Part shown: positions 33,470 through 42,847 of the stretch, piece after piece
How the letters are laid out: each line of letters opens with the position of its first letter
How positions within the stretch are numbered: position 1 is the first letter of the stretch
Assembly: GCF_039978735.1 (NCBI RefSeq)
Contig: NZ_JBDWAS010000043.1
Location: forward strand, 148,640 to 212,639
Length of the DNA stretch: 64,000 nt
Origin: Maricaulis sp039978735
GTDB lineage: Bacteria > Pseudomonadota > Alphaproteobacteria > Caulobacterales > Maricaulaceae
Direction: 5' to 3'
Made by a program: the position numbers and the translations under genes
The notes under the pieces: generated by a model
The model's database searches: none
What the model saw: only the letters and a program-made list of their open reading frames with translations
What the model was told of the DNA's origin: nothing

Positions 33470-34228
33470 TCAGAGCGCGAGGAAGCCGGGCTCCGCCAGA
33501 GCGTCCTGACCGTGGCGGAGCCGTCCGCCGAAAGCCTCGAGCGCCGGCGGATCGACCCATTCACATTCCACTGCGCCCAGGATTTCGGCCATGACCGTCA
33601 GACGGGCGCAGCGCTTGTCGTCGGCCGCGACGACACGCCAGGGCAGGTCGTCAGGACCGGTCTCGGCGAGCATGCGGTTGCGGGCCTGCGAATACGCGTC
33701 CCACTTGTCGAGCGCGACGGCATCGACCGGGCTGGACTTCCAGGCGGTCAGCGGGCTGGTGCGGCGTTCGGCGAGGCGCCGAGCCTGTTCGTCCCGCGAA
33801 ATATCGAGATAGAATTTCAGCACTGTCGTGCCGGACGCAGCGATCAGCCGTTCGAAGGCGAGCACATCGCGATAAAAGGCCTCGCACTCGTCTTCCGAAC
33901 AGAACTCCATCACCCGTTCGACGCCGGCCCGGTTGTACCAGGACCTGTTGAACAGGACGATTTCGCCATCGGCCGGCAGGTGCGGCACGAAGCGCTGAAA
34001 GTACCAGGACGCGCGATCGCGCTCGGTCGGCTTTCCCAGGGCGACAACCCGCGTCTCACGCGGGCTCATATGCTGCACGATACGCTTGATCGCACCGTCT
34101 TTCCCGGCCGCGTCGCGACCTTCCAGGATCACGACGAGCCGCTGTTCGTGCGCAATGAGGTGGCGCTGCAGCGCCACCAGCTGGATCTGCAGCGCCCGTT
34201 TGTGCCGTCTGTACTCAGTGCGATTCAT
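33470..34228 (-). CDS. ppk2: Polyphosphate kinase 2 (PPK2)
   Basis: A 252-residue PPK2-family kinase, which moves phosphate between polyphosphate and nucleotides. Walker A is VILEGRDAAGKDGAIKRI, the lid region SPRETRVVALGKPTERD, and Walker B EIVLFNRSWYNRAGVERVM, followed by LKFYLDISRDEQARRL. The ATG at 34228 follows a GGGGAGA site and lies inside the end of the APC permease gene, so its translation is coupled to it. Being in one transcript with copA suggests a link to polyphosphate-based metal sequestration or energy supply; that link is inference. Which nucleotide it prefers cannot be told. Confidence 0.92.
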   Translation of the reverse strand: MNRTEYRRHKRALQIQLVALQRHLIAHEQRLVVILEGRDAAGKDGAIKRIVQHMSPRETRVVALGKPTERDRASWYFQRFVPHLPADGEIVLFNRSWYNRAGVERVMEFCSEDECEAFYRDVLAFERLIAASGTTVLKFYLDISRDEQARRLAERRTSPLTAWKSSPVDAVALDKWDAYSQARNRMLAETGPDDLPWRVVAADDKRCARLTVMAEILGAVECEWVDPPALEAFGGRLRHGQDALAEPGFLAL

Positions 34229-35594
34229 CAGATCTCCCCGCTTGTGAGCGCGCTTCGTCGGGCAAGGGCCCCGGACCGGGGTCGTGCTGACGCCAGCGCG
34301 ACAGGTAGAGCCGTTCGAGCCCGAAGGTTGCCACAACGCCACCCACCGCGATCACGATGATCCACGGGTCCTGCATCGCCTTGAGGCTCATGAATGCTCC
34401 CAGCGCAAGCAGGTCCAGCACGATTGCCGCGACCAAAACAGCCGGGTGTGCGCCGATATCCTCGCGCATCCGCCGCAATACGCCCCAATGAATGATGATG
34501 TCCATGACGAGATAGAAAATCGCGCCGAGCGAAGCGATGCGGCCGAGATCGAACAGCGCAGCCAGCAGACCTGCCAGTACTACGGTGTAGACCAGCGTAT
34601 GGCTCTGGATCCGGCCCGGCATGCCGAAATGCCGGTGCGGGATCAACTTCATGTCGGTCAGCATCGCCAGCATACGCGAGACCGCGAATATGCTGGCTAT
34701 CACACCAGAGGCTGTCGCGATGATGGCGAGGACCACCGTGAACCAGACGCCTGCATTGCCCAGTGCCGGGCGCGCGGCTTCGGCCAGAGAATAGTCCCGC
34801 GCTGCCGAAATCTCCTCGACCGTCAGCGCCGAGCCGACGGCCAGGCTGACGAGCACGTAGATGACGAGGCAGATTCCCAGCGAAATCATGATCGCCCGGC
34901 CGACATTGCGCTTCGGATCTACCACCTCGCCGCCGGAATTGGTGATCGTGGTGAAGCCCTTGTAAGCGAGGATTGCCAGCGCAGTGCCCGCCAGGAAACC
35001 ACCGGCCGAACTGAGCACACTGCTGTCATCACCGCCGGACCCGGACGCTGCATACTCAAAACCGGAGGCCCACAGCGCGATGACGGCGAAGATGAGGACG
35101 CCACCCACCTTGGCGATAGCCGCCAGTTTGGAGAGTGTGCCGATCGCCTCGTTTCCGGCGATATTGACCAGGAAAGCCGCCACGATCAGCCCGATCGACA
35201 GGACTGGCACTAGCCAGTCCAAACCCTCGGCATCGAAAAGCTGCAGCGTGTATGTGGCGAAGGTTCGTGCGACCAGGCTTTCATTGATCACCATCGAGAA
35301 AGCCATCAGCAGTGCTGCGCCGCCAGTCACCGTCACGGGGCCATACGCCTTTTCCAGGATCATCGCGATCCCGCCAGCGGAGGGATATTTGGCTGACATC
35401 TTGATGTAGGTGTAGGCACTCAGCGCGCTGATCACCGCCGCTAAGACAAAGGCGAGCGGAAAGAGCGGGCCGGCAAACTCCGCGACCTGTCCGGTCAGTG
35501 CGAAGATGCCGGCCCCTATCATCACCCCGGTCCCCATGGCCACGGTTCCTGCCAAGGTCAGACTGCCAGATTTGTAACCGTGTTCCACAGACAT
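34215..35594 (-). CDS. APC superfamily permease
   Basis: A 459-residue transporter with about twelve membrane segments. The APC signature is at the N-terminus (GTVAMGTGVMIGAGIFALTG) with the unwound TM1 Gly-rich motif, and the TM6 region GFLAGTALAILAYKGFTTITNSGGEV is typical of amino-acid permeases. The substrate is unknown. It sits between copA and ppk2 (12 bases after copA, 14-base overlap with ppk2), an unusual place for an amino-acid permease. It could import or export a thiol or amino-acid ligand useful under metal stress, but nothing in the sequence shows that. Confidence 0.88.
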   Translation of the reverse strand: MSVEHGYKSGSLTLAGTVAMGTGVMIGAGIFALTGQVAEFAGPLFPLAFVLAAVISALSAYTYIKMSAKYPSAGGIAMILEKAYGPVTVTGGAALLMAFSMVINESLVARTFATYTLQLFDAEGLDWLVPVLSIGLIVAAFLVNIAGNEAIGTLSKLAAIAKVGGVLIFAVIALWASGFEYAASGSGGDDSSVLSSAGGFLAGTALAILAYKGFTTITNSGGEVVDPKRNVGRAIMISLGICLVIYVLVSLAVGSALTVEEISAARDYSLAEAARPALGNAGVWFTVVLAIIATASGVIASIFAVSRMLAMLTDMKLIPHRHFGMPGRIQSHTLVYTVVLAGLLAALFDLGRIASLGAIFYLVMDIIIHWGVLRRMREDIGAHPAVLVAAIVLDLLALGAFMSLKAMQDPWIIVIAVGGVVATFGLERLYLSRWRQHDPGPGPLPDEARSQAGRSDESH

Positions 35595-35606
35595 CTCCTG
35601 CAGGGA

Positions 35607-37982
35607 CTAGAGTTTCACGCGCCTCAGCCGCAGCGCATTGGTGATCACCGAGACCGAGGACAGGCTCATCGCGGCGGCGGCGAACATGGGGGAGATCAGC
35701 ATGCCCATGACCGGATAGAGCACACCGGCCGCGATCGGCACGCCCGAAGCGTTGTACACCAGGGCAAAGAACAGGTTCTGCCGGATATTGTGCATCGTCG
35801 CCGTCGACAACCGGCGTGCCCTGACGATACCCGTGAGGTCACCCTTCACCAGCGTAAAGCCGGCGCTCTCGATGGCAACATCCGCCCCGGTGCCCATGGC
35901 GATGCCGACATCGGCCTGGGCGAGAGCGGGCGCATCATTGACGCCGTCGCCGGCCATGGCGACACGGGCGCCATCAGACTGGAGCTCCCGAATAATGCGG
36001 GCCTTGTCTTCCGGCAGCACATCGGCCCGTATCTCGTCGATACCCAGCCGGGCAGCAACGGCTCTGGCTGTGCGTTCATTGTCGCCGGTCGCCATGATGA
36101 TGCGGAAGCCCTGCGCGTGCAGCTGCTTCAGTGCGTCGGGAGTGGTCTGTTTTACGGGGTCGGCAACGCAGACCAGACCGGCTATCCGCCCGCCTATGGC
36201 CACGAACATGACCGTCTCACCCTGATCGCGGCGGCGGTCGGCGTCGGCGGCAAGCGGGCCAGGATCGAGGCCGAGCCCTTCCATCAGCCGCACATTGCCC
36301 AGGGCAATATCGTGCCCGTCCACCCGGCCTGTCACGCCCTGGCCGGTAACCGCCTCGAAGTCTGCGGCCTTGCCGGGCTCCAGGCCCTTCTCCCGCGCGC
36401 CCGCGACGATCGCTTCGGCGAGCGGGTGCTCGGATCCGTTTTCCAGGCCCGCGGCCAGGCGCAACACCGTGTCGGCATCGAAACCGGCCTGCGGGAGCAC
36501 GCTTTGAAGCTTCGGCCGGCCTTCGGTCAGCGTGCCGGTCTTGTCGACGATCAGCGTGTCGACCTTCGCGAACCGCTCCAGCGCCTCGGCATTCTTGATC
36601 AGCACGCCGGCCTGCGCGCCGCGGCCGGTCGCTGTCATGATCGACATCGGCGTGGCCAGGCCCAGCGCACAGGGGCAAGCGATGATCAGCACTGAGACAG
36701 CAGCCACCAGGGCGTAGGCCATGGCGGGCTCCGGCCCCCACACCGACCAGCCGATGAAGGCCAGGATGGCGACGCCGATCACGGCCGGCACGAAGCGTCC
36801 GGAGATCACATCGGCGAGTTTCTGGATCGGGGCGCGGCTGCGCTGGGCCGCCGCAACCATTTCCACGATCTGGCTGAGGACGGTGTCCTTGCCGACACGT
36901 TTTGCCTCGATCACCAGCGAACCGGTGCCATTGATCGTGGCGCCGGTGACGGCGTCGCCGGCTGTCTTCTCCACCGGCACGGGTTCGCCGGAAATCATCG
37001 ACTCGTCCACCGAGGACCGGCCATCCACAACATCGCCGTCGACCGGGATTTTCTCGCCCGGACGTACGCGCAACCGGTCGCCGACGGCAACGTCTTCCAG
37101 CGCGATCTCTTCCTCGCGCCCGTCCTCGCGGATAATGCGGGCCGTCTTCGCAGCGAGATCCATCAGAGCCCGGATCGCCGAACCTGTCCGCTCGCGCGCG
37201 CCCAGCTCCATCAGCTGGCCCAGCAGGACGAGGACGGTAATCACAGCACCGGCCTCGAAATAGACGGCGACATGCCCGCCCGCATCCCGGAAACCGTCCG
37301 GGAAAATACCGGGCGCGATCGTGGCGGTGACACTGAAGAGATAGGCTGCCCCAACCCCCATCGCGATCAGGGTGAACATGTTGAGATTGCCGCTGATGAC
37401 GGATTTGTAGCCGCGCACGAAGAAGGGCCAGCCCGACCACAGCACGACCGGGGTCGCCAGAACCAGCTCGACGAGGATTGCCAGCCCTTCGCCAAGCGAC
37501 TCCCGGATAAATCCGAGCCCCACAAACGGTCCCATAGACAGAACCACCAGCGGCAGGGTCAGGATGGCGCCGACCCAGAAACGCCGCCGGAAGTCCACCA
37601 GTTCGGGATTGGGGCCCTGATCCGCAGCCGGCACGCCCATCGGCTCCAGCGCCATACCGCATATCGGACAGTCCTCGGGTTTGTCGCTGACGATCTCCGG
37701 ATGCATGGGGCAGGTGTATTGCGTACCCGACGGCATGTCCTCATAGGCCTGCCGGTGGGCACCGGACAGATAATGATCCGGATCCGCGGCGAACTTGTCG
37801 TGACAGGATTGCGAGCAGAAGTGCCAGGTCTCGCCCCGGCGTTCAAAACTCGGCTTGCCCGCATCGATCCGGACATCCATGCCGCAAACCGGATCCTTTA
37901 CCGTCTCACTGGTGTGACCGCCGGATTCTGTCTGTGCACGTGTGCTGCAGCACCCCTGTGCGTGTGCCTGGTCAGATGTCAT
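35607..37982 (-). CDS. copA: Copper-exporting P1B-type ATPase with YHS and metal-binding N-terminal domains
   Basis: A 791-residue copper/silver-translocating ATPase. N-terminal order: a Cys/His-bearing tail, a YHS domain (VKDPVCGMDV) and a short metal-binding domain (YTCPMHPEIVSDKPED, CPICGMALEPMG). The core has ISGEPVPVEK, the membrane CPC motif (IACPCALGLATP), the phosphorylation site DKTGTLTEG, the HP motif (GSEHPLAEAI), TGDNERTARAVA and AGDGVNDAPAL. The YN pair (FALVYNASG) and the final MSLSSVSVITNAL fit the Cu+ class. It is the first gene of a copA-permease-ppk2 transcript behind a CueR-like promoter. Confidence 0.95.
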   Translation of the reverse strand: MTSDQAHAQGCCSTRAQTESGGHTSETVKDPVCGMDVRIDAGKPSFERRGETWHFCSQSCHDKFAADPDHYLSGAHRQAYEDMPSGTQYTCPMHPEIVSDKPEDCPICGMALEPMGVPAADQGPNPELVDFRRRFWVGAILTLPLVVLSMGPFVGLGFIRESLGEGLAILVELVLATPVVLWSGWPFFVRGYKSVISGNLNMFTLIAMGVGAAYLFSVTATIAPGIFPDGFRDAGGHVAVYFEAGAVITVLVLLGQLMELGARERTGSAIRALMDLAAKTARIIREDGREEEIALEDVAVGDRLRVRPGEKIPVDGDVVDGRSSVDESMISGEPVPVEKTAGDAVTGATINGTGSLVIEAKRVGKDTVLSQIVEMVAAAQRSRAPIQKLADVISGRFVPAVIGVAILAFIGWSVWGPEPAMAYALVAAVSVLIIACPCALGLATPMSIMTATGRGAQAGVLIKNAEALERFAKVDTLIVDKTGTLTEGRPKLQSVLPQAGFDADTVLRLAAGLENGSEHPLAEAIVAGAREKGLEPGKAADFEAVTGQGVTGRVDGHDIALGNVRLMEGLGLDPGPLAADADRRRDQGETVMFVAIGGRIAGLVCVADPVKQTTPDALKQLHAQGFRIIMATGDNERTARAVAARLGIDEIRADVLPEDKARIIRELQSDGARVAMAGDGVNDAPALAQADVGIAMGTGADVAIESAGFTLVKGDLTGIVRARRLSTATMHNIRQNLFFALVYNASGVPIAAGVLYPVMGMLISPMFAAAAMSLSSVSVITNALRLRRVKL

Positions 37983-38010
37983 GCCGGACTCCTTTCACCG
38001 CTGACACAGA

Positions 38011-38042
38011 CTATCTGGACTTTCCAGTAACTGGAGGGTCAA
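38011..38042 (-). promoter_or_regulatory. CueR-like (MerR family) promoter of copA
   Basis: On the minus strand, a -35 TTGACC (38042-38037) is followed after a 19-20 base spacer by a -10 near 38016-38011 (AGATAG). The spacer contains the near-perfect dyad TCCAGT-A-ACTGGA (38023-38035), the half-site of copper-sensing CueR-type regulators. The start codon of copA is 28 bases downstream of the -10. No merR/cueR gene lies in the window, so the regulator must act from elsewhere. Confidence 0.8.
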
Positions 38043-38105
38043 GCCCCTTCGGGACCGCGCTGCGCATTTGGTGCTGCGGACGGGAATACGGAAACAAGAT
38101 GGCCA

Positions 38106-41100
38106 TCACCGGTCTCCCGCCGGACCGCTCCGCAGCCGCCAGCGCTGCCAGATCAGGAAAGCCGCCGGCAAGACGAGCAGGGTCAGCACGGTCGCGCTTG
38201 TCATGCCGCCGACCATGGGGGCTGCGATGCGCCGCATCACTTCCGACCCGGTGCCCGAGCCGAACATGATCGGCAGGAGGCCGGCGATAACGACCGCGAC
38301 GGTCATCATGATGGGGCGAACACGCAGGAGCGCCCCCTTCACCACGGCCTCCCGCAGGTCCTCCGACGTAAGGTCCCGTTTCTCCGCCGCAGCCTGTTCC
38401 TGCCGGTCCTTCAGCGCCTGTTCGAGATAGACGATCATCAGCACGCCGATCTCCACCGCGACACCGGCGAGCGCGATGAAGCCCACCCCGACCGCCACGG
38501 ACATGTTGTAGCCCAGAAGGTCGAGCAGCCACAGCCCGCCGACGAGCGCCAGCGGCAACGTGCCCATGATCAGGAGAACCGGAACCAGACGCCGGAAATT
38601 GAGGAAGAGCAGCAGAACGATGATCGCCAGGGTGACCGGAACCACGACACTGAGCCGCTCTTTTGCGCGCTCCATGTACTCGTACTGGCCCGACCATGAG
38701 AGCGAGTAGCCCGCAGGCAGTTCGATCTGCTCGGCCACGGCGCGCTGCGCCTCGGCGACATAGGACCCGATATCCACGCCGGTGATGTCGACATAGATCC
38801 AGCCGTTGAGCCGGGCATTCTCGCTGCGGATCACGCCGGGTCCGTCGGAGATGGATATTTCCGCGACCCGGCCGAGCGGGATTTCTGCGCCGGTCGGCGT
38901 AATCAACGGCAGCGCACGCAACTCCTCCACGGAGCCACGGTAGTCGCGCGGATAGCGCAGATTGACGGGATAGCGTTCCAGCCCCTCCACACTCTCGGTG
39001 ATGGTCATGCCGCCGATGGCGGTGCGCACGACGTCGTGCACATCGGCAACGTTGAGGCCGAAACGGGCCGCCTCACGCCGGTCCACATCGATATCGACGA
39101 ACCGCCCGCCGGTCACACGTTCGGCATAGACCGAGGCCGTGCCGGGCACCGCACCGATCACGTCCTCGATGCGTTCGCCGATCTCGGCGATGGTTTCCAG
39201 ATCCGGGCCGGCGACCTTGATCCCGACCGGCGTCTTGATGCCGGTGGCCAGCATGTCGATCCGGTTGCGGATCGGCATGATCCAGACATCGGTGAGGCTG
39301 GGCACATCGACCAGGGCGTCGAGCTCGGCGCGGATGTCGTCCATCGTCACGCCGGGCCGCCACTCCTCGCGCGGACGCAGCTGGATCGTGGTCTCGACCA
39401 TGGTCAGCGGTGCCGGATCCGTCGCGGTTTCGGCGCGGCCCGCCTTGCCGTAGGCGGTCTCCACCTCCGGCACGGTCATGATCAGCCTGTTCGTCTGCTG
39501 CAGGATCTCGGCCATCTTGCCGGCGGAGACGGCCGGATAGGCGGAGGGCATGTACAGCAGGTCGCCCTCGTCCAGGTCCGGCATGAACTCGCTGCCCATG
39601 CGCGACAGCGGCACCGCCGCACTCACCAGGATCAGCGCGGCCGCCCCGATCACAGCCCAGGGATGGGCCAGCACCAGCCGGATGAAGGGCCGGTAGCCGG
39701 CGATCAGGAGACGGTTGACCGGGTTCTTGTGTTCCGGCGTGACCCGGCCGCGGATGAAATAACCCATCAGCACGGGCACCAGCGTCACCGACAGGCCCGC
39801 CGCGGCAGCCATTGCATAGGTCTTGGTGAAGGCCAGCGGGTGGAAGAGCCGGCCTTCCTGCGCTTCCAGTGCGAAGATCGGCACGAAGGAGAAAGTGATG
39901 ATCAGCAACGAGAAGAACAGGGCCGGCCCGACTTCGGTCGCCGCCCGCGTGACGATCTCCCAGCGGTTCTCCCGTGTCACTTCCTCGCGCTCGATATGCT
40001 TGTGAAGATTCTCGATCATCACGATCGCCGCATCCACCATCGCACCGATGGCAATCGCGATCCCGCCCAGCGACATGATGTTGGCATTGATGCCCTGGGC
40101 GTTCATCACCGCAAAGGCCGCCAGCACGCCAAGGGGAAGACTGAGCACGATCACCAGCGAGGAGCGCAGATGGAAGAGAAAGATCGCGCAGATCAGGGCG
40201 ACGACGATGAATTCCTCGATCAGCTTTTCCTGCAGCGATTCCACCGCCCGCTCGATCAGTCCGGCCCGGTTGTAGGTGGTGACGATCTCGACACCCTCGG
40301 GCAGTGACTCTGCGAGTTCGTGCAGACGCTCTTCGACCCGCTCGATCGTGGCCAGCGCGTTCTCGCCATAGCGCATGACGATGACACCGCCGACCGCCTC
40401 GCCCTCGCCATTGAGCTCGCCGATCCCGCGCCGCAACTCGGGGCCCGTTCGGATGTCGGCCACGTCGGAGAGGAGGATGGGCGTTCCGGTATCGGTGACG
40501 CCGACCGGGATCGCCTCAAGATCGTCGATGCCTTCGATATAGCCCGAAGCGCGGACCATGTATTCCGCCTCGGCCATCTCGATCACCCGGCCGCCGCTTT
40601 CCTGATTGCCGCGCTCGATAGCCTGGCGGACACGGGAGAGCGGGATGGAGAAAGCGCGCAACCGGTCCGGATCCGCGACAACCTGGTATTGCCGCACCAT
40701 GCCACCGATCGTGGCGACCTCGGACACACCCTCAACCGTCTGCAGCTCGTATTTCAGGAACCAGTCCTGGATCGAGCGCAGCTCGGCCAGGTCGTGCGCA
40801 CCCGTCCGGTCGACCAGGGCGTACTGGTAGATCCAGCCGACGCCCGTCGCATCCGGCCCGAGCGCCGGCGAGGCACTGTCCGGCAGGGTCGGGGCGACCT
40901 GGGAGAGGTATTCCAGCACCCGCGAGCGGGCCCAGTAGAGGTCGGTCCCGTCCTCGAAGATGATGTAGACATAGCTGTCGTTGAAGAAGGAATAGCCCCG
41001 CACGGTCACCGCACCCGGCACGGCCAGCATGGCGGTGGTGAGCGGATAGGTGACCTGGTCCTCGACGACCTGAGGTGCCTGGCCCGGATAGGTGGTCTTG

Positions 41101-41246
41101 ATGATCACCTGCACGTCGGACAGGTCCGGAATGGCGTCCAGCGGTGTGCGGGCCAGCGACCACGTGCCGTAGGCCCCCAGCAACGCAGCAAGAATGAGGA
41201 CGATCAGCCGGTTGCCGACCGACCAGCGGATGATGGCGGCGATCAT
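38106..41246 (-). CDS. cusA: CusA-type copper/silver RND efflux pump
   Basis: A 1046-residue RND pump. The TM4 signature AIGAMVDAAIVMIENLHKHI is the monovalent-cation (Cu/Ag) form, distinct from the DFG-type signature of the czcA gene in this window. Other blocks are typical: RTPLDAIPDLSDVQVII, the periplasmic Met-containing region (MGSEFMPDLDEGDLLYMPSA, PEVETAYGKAGRAETATDP) and the C-terminal SGTGSEVMRRIAAPMVGGM. It exports Cu+ or Ag+ from periplasm or cytoplasm through CusCBA. It overlaps cusB by 4 bases and ends 123 bases before copA begins. Confidence 0.95.
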   Translation of the reverse strand: MIAAIIRWSVGNRLIVLILAALLGAYGTWSLARTPLDAIPDLSDVQVIIKTTYPGQAPQVVEDQVTYPLTTAMLAVPGAVTVRGYSFFNDSYVYIIFEDGTDLYWARSRVLEYLSQVAPTLPDSASPALGPDATGVGWIYQYALVDRTGAHDLAELRSIQDWFLKYELQTVEGVSEVATIGGMVRQYQVVADPDRLRAFSIPLSRVRQAIERGNQESGGRVIEMAEAEYMVRASGYIEGIDDLEAIPVGVTDTGTPILLSDVADIRTGPELRRGIGELNGEGEAVGGVIVMRYGENALATIERVEERLHELAESLPEGVEIVTTYNRAGLIERAVESLQEKLIEEFIVVALICAIFLFHLRSSLVIVLSLPLGVLAAFAVMNAQGINANIMSLGGIAIAIGAMVDAAIVMIENLHKHIEREEVTRENRWEIVTRAATEVGPALFFSLLIITFSFVPIFALEAQEGRLFHPLAFTKTYAMAAAAGLSVTLVPVLMGYFIRGRVTPEHKNPVNRLLIAGYRPFIRLVLAHPWAVIGAAALILVSAAVPLSRMGSEFMPDLDEGDLLYMPSAYPAVSAGKMAEILQQTNRLIMTVPEVETAYGKAGRAETATDPAPLTMVETTIQLRPREEWRPGVTMDDIRAELDALVDVPSLTDVWIMPIRNRIDMLATGIKTPVGIKVAGPDLETIAEIGERIEDVIGAVPGTASVYAERVTGGRFVDIDVDRREAARFGLNVADVHDVVRTAIGGMTITESVEGLERYPVNLRYPRDYRGSVEELRALPLITPTGAEIPLGRVAEISISDGPGVIRSENARLNGWIYVDITGVDIGSYVAEAQRAVAEQIELPAGYSLSWSGQYEYMERAKERLSVVVPVTLAIIVLLLFLNFRRLVPVLLIMGTLPLALVGGLWLLDLLGYNMSVAVGVGFIALAGVAVEIGVLMIVYLEQALKDRQEQAAAEKRDLTSEDLREAVVKGALLRVRPIMMTVAVVIAGLLPIMFGSGTGSEVMRRIAAPMVGGMTSATVLTLLVLPAAFLIWQRWRLRSGPAGDR

Positions 41247-42847
41247 CGGCGGTGCCCCCCGTGCGGATCGGCATGGCCGGAATGGTCGGTTTCCTCCATC
41301 TCCGGCGTCTCCGCCATATCGTCCGGCTCCGCATCGGCTGGCATGTCATCCATCCGGTGCATGTCGTGACCGTTCACGGTCCCGGCCGTTTCAATGTCCG
41401 AGATCAGCCAGTCTCCACCCTCCGTCTCGCGCAGGGTGAAGGTGACGCTGTTGCCGGCGGCCAGGCCGGAGAGGTCCACACCGTCGACCGTGCGGAAGGA
41501 CATGCTCATGGCGGGCCACCCGATCTCGGGGATCGGCGCGTGGTCGAGATCGATCATGCCGTGACCGGCCATCACCGACGTCACGGTTCCGGTGCCATCG
41601 ACTTCACGGGGTGCGGCCTCTGCCTCGGCTTGCACCGGGCCCGGCGGGCTCATGCGCAGCATGGCACCCTGCAGGCTCGCCTCGGAATCGATCAGGAACT
41701 GGCTGGACACGACCACGCGCTCGCCCTCGGCCAAGCCTTCGAGGATCTCGATCCGGTCCTCCGACAAAATCCCCGGCACGACGCGCGCCGGGCGATACTG
41801 CCCGTCTCCCTCGGCCAGGATCACCCGGTCGGACCGGCCCGTGCGGATAACGGCCTCGCGCGGCACGGTGAGGACGCCGGAGCGCGGCTGCGCCTTGATG
41901 ACGACATTGACGAAACTGCCGGGCCTGAGATCGCCCTGCGGGTTGTCGAACCGCATGCGGACCGGCACAGACCGGCTTTGCGGATCGACCGTGGGATAGA
42001 CGTACTCCACCGTGCCGTTCCATACGCGGCCCGGATAAGCCGGCGAGCGCATTTCGACAGCGAGGCCAGCCGCTACGGCTTGCGCCTCGTCCTCGAACAC
42101 ATCGGCCACGACCCAGACAGACGAGAGATCGGCAATGGTCATCAGCGTGGCGCTGGGGTGCACATGCTGGCCCTCGCGGACCGACAGGTCGATCACGATC
42201 CCGCTGCGGGCGGCGTGCACATCGACCAGCCGCGCCGGCTGACCGGCCCGGCCGACCGCTTCGATCTGGCCGGCCGTCATGCCCAGAGCCCTCAACCGTG
42301 CCCGGGCGGCCTCGACGAGCTCGTTGCGGCCGATCCGGCGGGCCTGCAGGAATTCCGACTGGGCGGCCACGAGTTCCGGCGAGTACATGCGGAAAAGAAG
42401 CTCGCCCGCTGCCACCGCCTCGCCCATGGTGGAGACGCGCAGATCCTCGACCCAGCCCTCGCTGCGCACGTCCACCGCGGATGTCAGCGCGTCGACCGGC
42501 CGGACATAGCCGACCGTGGCGATATGGCGGTGGAAGTCCTCGCGGCGCACGAGCGCCGTGCGCACGCCGATATTATTCTCCACGGCAGGATCGATACGAA
42601 CGATGTCGGCGCCCGCGCCCGCCGGTTCCTCGCCGGCATAGACGGGGACCAGGTCCATGCCCATGGGCGACTTGCCCGGCTCGTCGCGACGGTAGCTCGA
42701 ATCCATCGGCGCCACCCAGTAGAGGACTTCCCGCTCGGCGGTCCCGCCAGACGCATCGTCACCGGCAAACAGGGCCATCCCGGCCATCCCGGCAGCTGCG
42801 CCGGCCAGGAGCGAGAGCGCGGCAATCATGAGGCTTGTGCGGTTCAT
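41243..42847 (-). CDS. cusB: CusB-type periplasmic adaptor with fused CusF-like domain
   Basis: A 534-residue adaptor, longer than a plain CusB (about 400) because of a C-terminal fusion. Order: membrane anchor or signal (MIAALSLLAGAAAGMAGMAL), a metal-binding-domain relic that has lost its Cys (YWVAPMDSSYRRDEPGKSPM, then GMDLVPVY), the lipoyl/hairpin and beta-barrel regions (VDVHAARSGIVIDLSVREGQ; TLMTIADLSSVWVVADVFED), and a CusF-type OB-fold domain (GTVTSVMAGHGMIDLDHAPI, then GWPAMSMSF), with the Met/His/Trp pattern that binds Cu+. A short Met/His/Asp-rich tail closes the protein. It overlaps cusC and cusA by 4 bases each. Confidence 0.93.
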   Translation of the reverse strand: MNRTSLMIAALSLLAGAAAGMAGMALFAGDDASGGTAEREVLYWVAPMDSSYRRDEPGKSPMGMDLVPVYAGEEPAGAGADIVRIDPAVENNIGVRTALVRREDFHRHIATVGYVRPVDALTSAVDVRSEGWVEDLRVSTMGEAVAAGELLFRMYSPELVAAQSEFLQARRIGRNELVEAARARLRALGMTAGQIEAVGRAGQPARLVDVHAARSGIVIDLSVREGQHVHPSATLMTIADLSSVWVVADVFEDEAQAVAAGLAVEMRSPAYPGRVWNGTVEYVYPTVDPQSRSVPVRMRFDNPQGDLRPGSFVNVVIKAQPRSGVLTVPREAVIRTGRSDRVILAEGDGQYRPARVVPGILSEDRIEILEGLAEGERVVVSSQFLIDSEASLQGAMLRMSPPGPVQAEAEAAPREVDGTGTVTSVMAGHGMIDLDHAPIPEIGWPAMSMSFRTVDGVDLSGLAAGNSVTFTLRETEGGDWLISDIETAGTVNGHDMHRMDDMPADAEPDDMAETPEMEETDHSGHADPHGGHRR

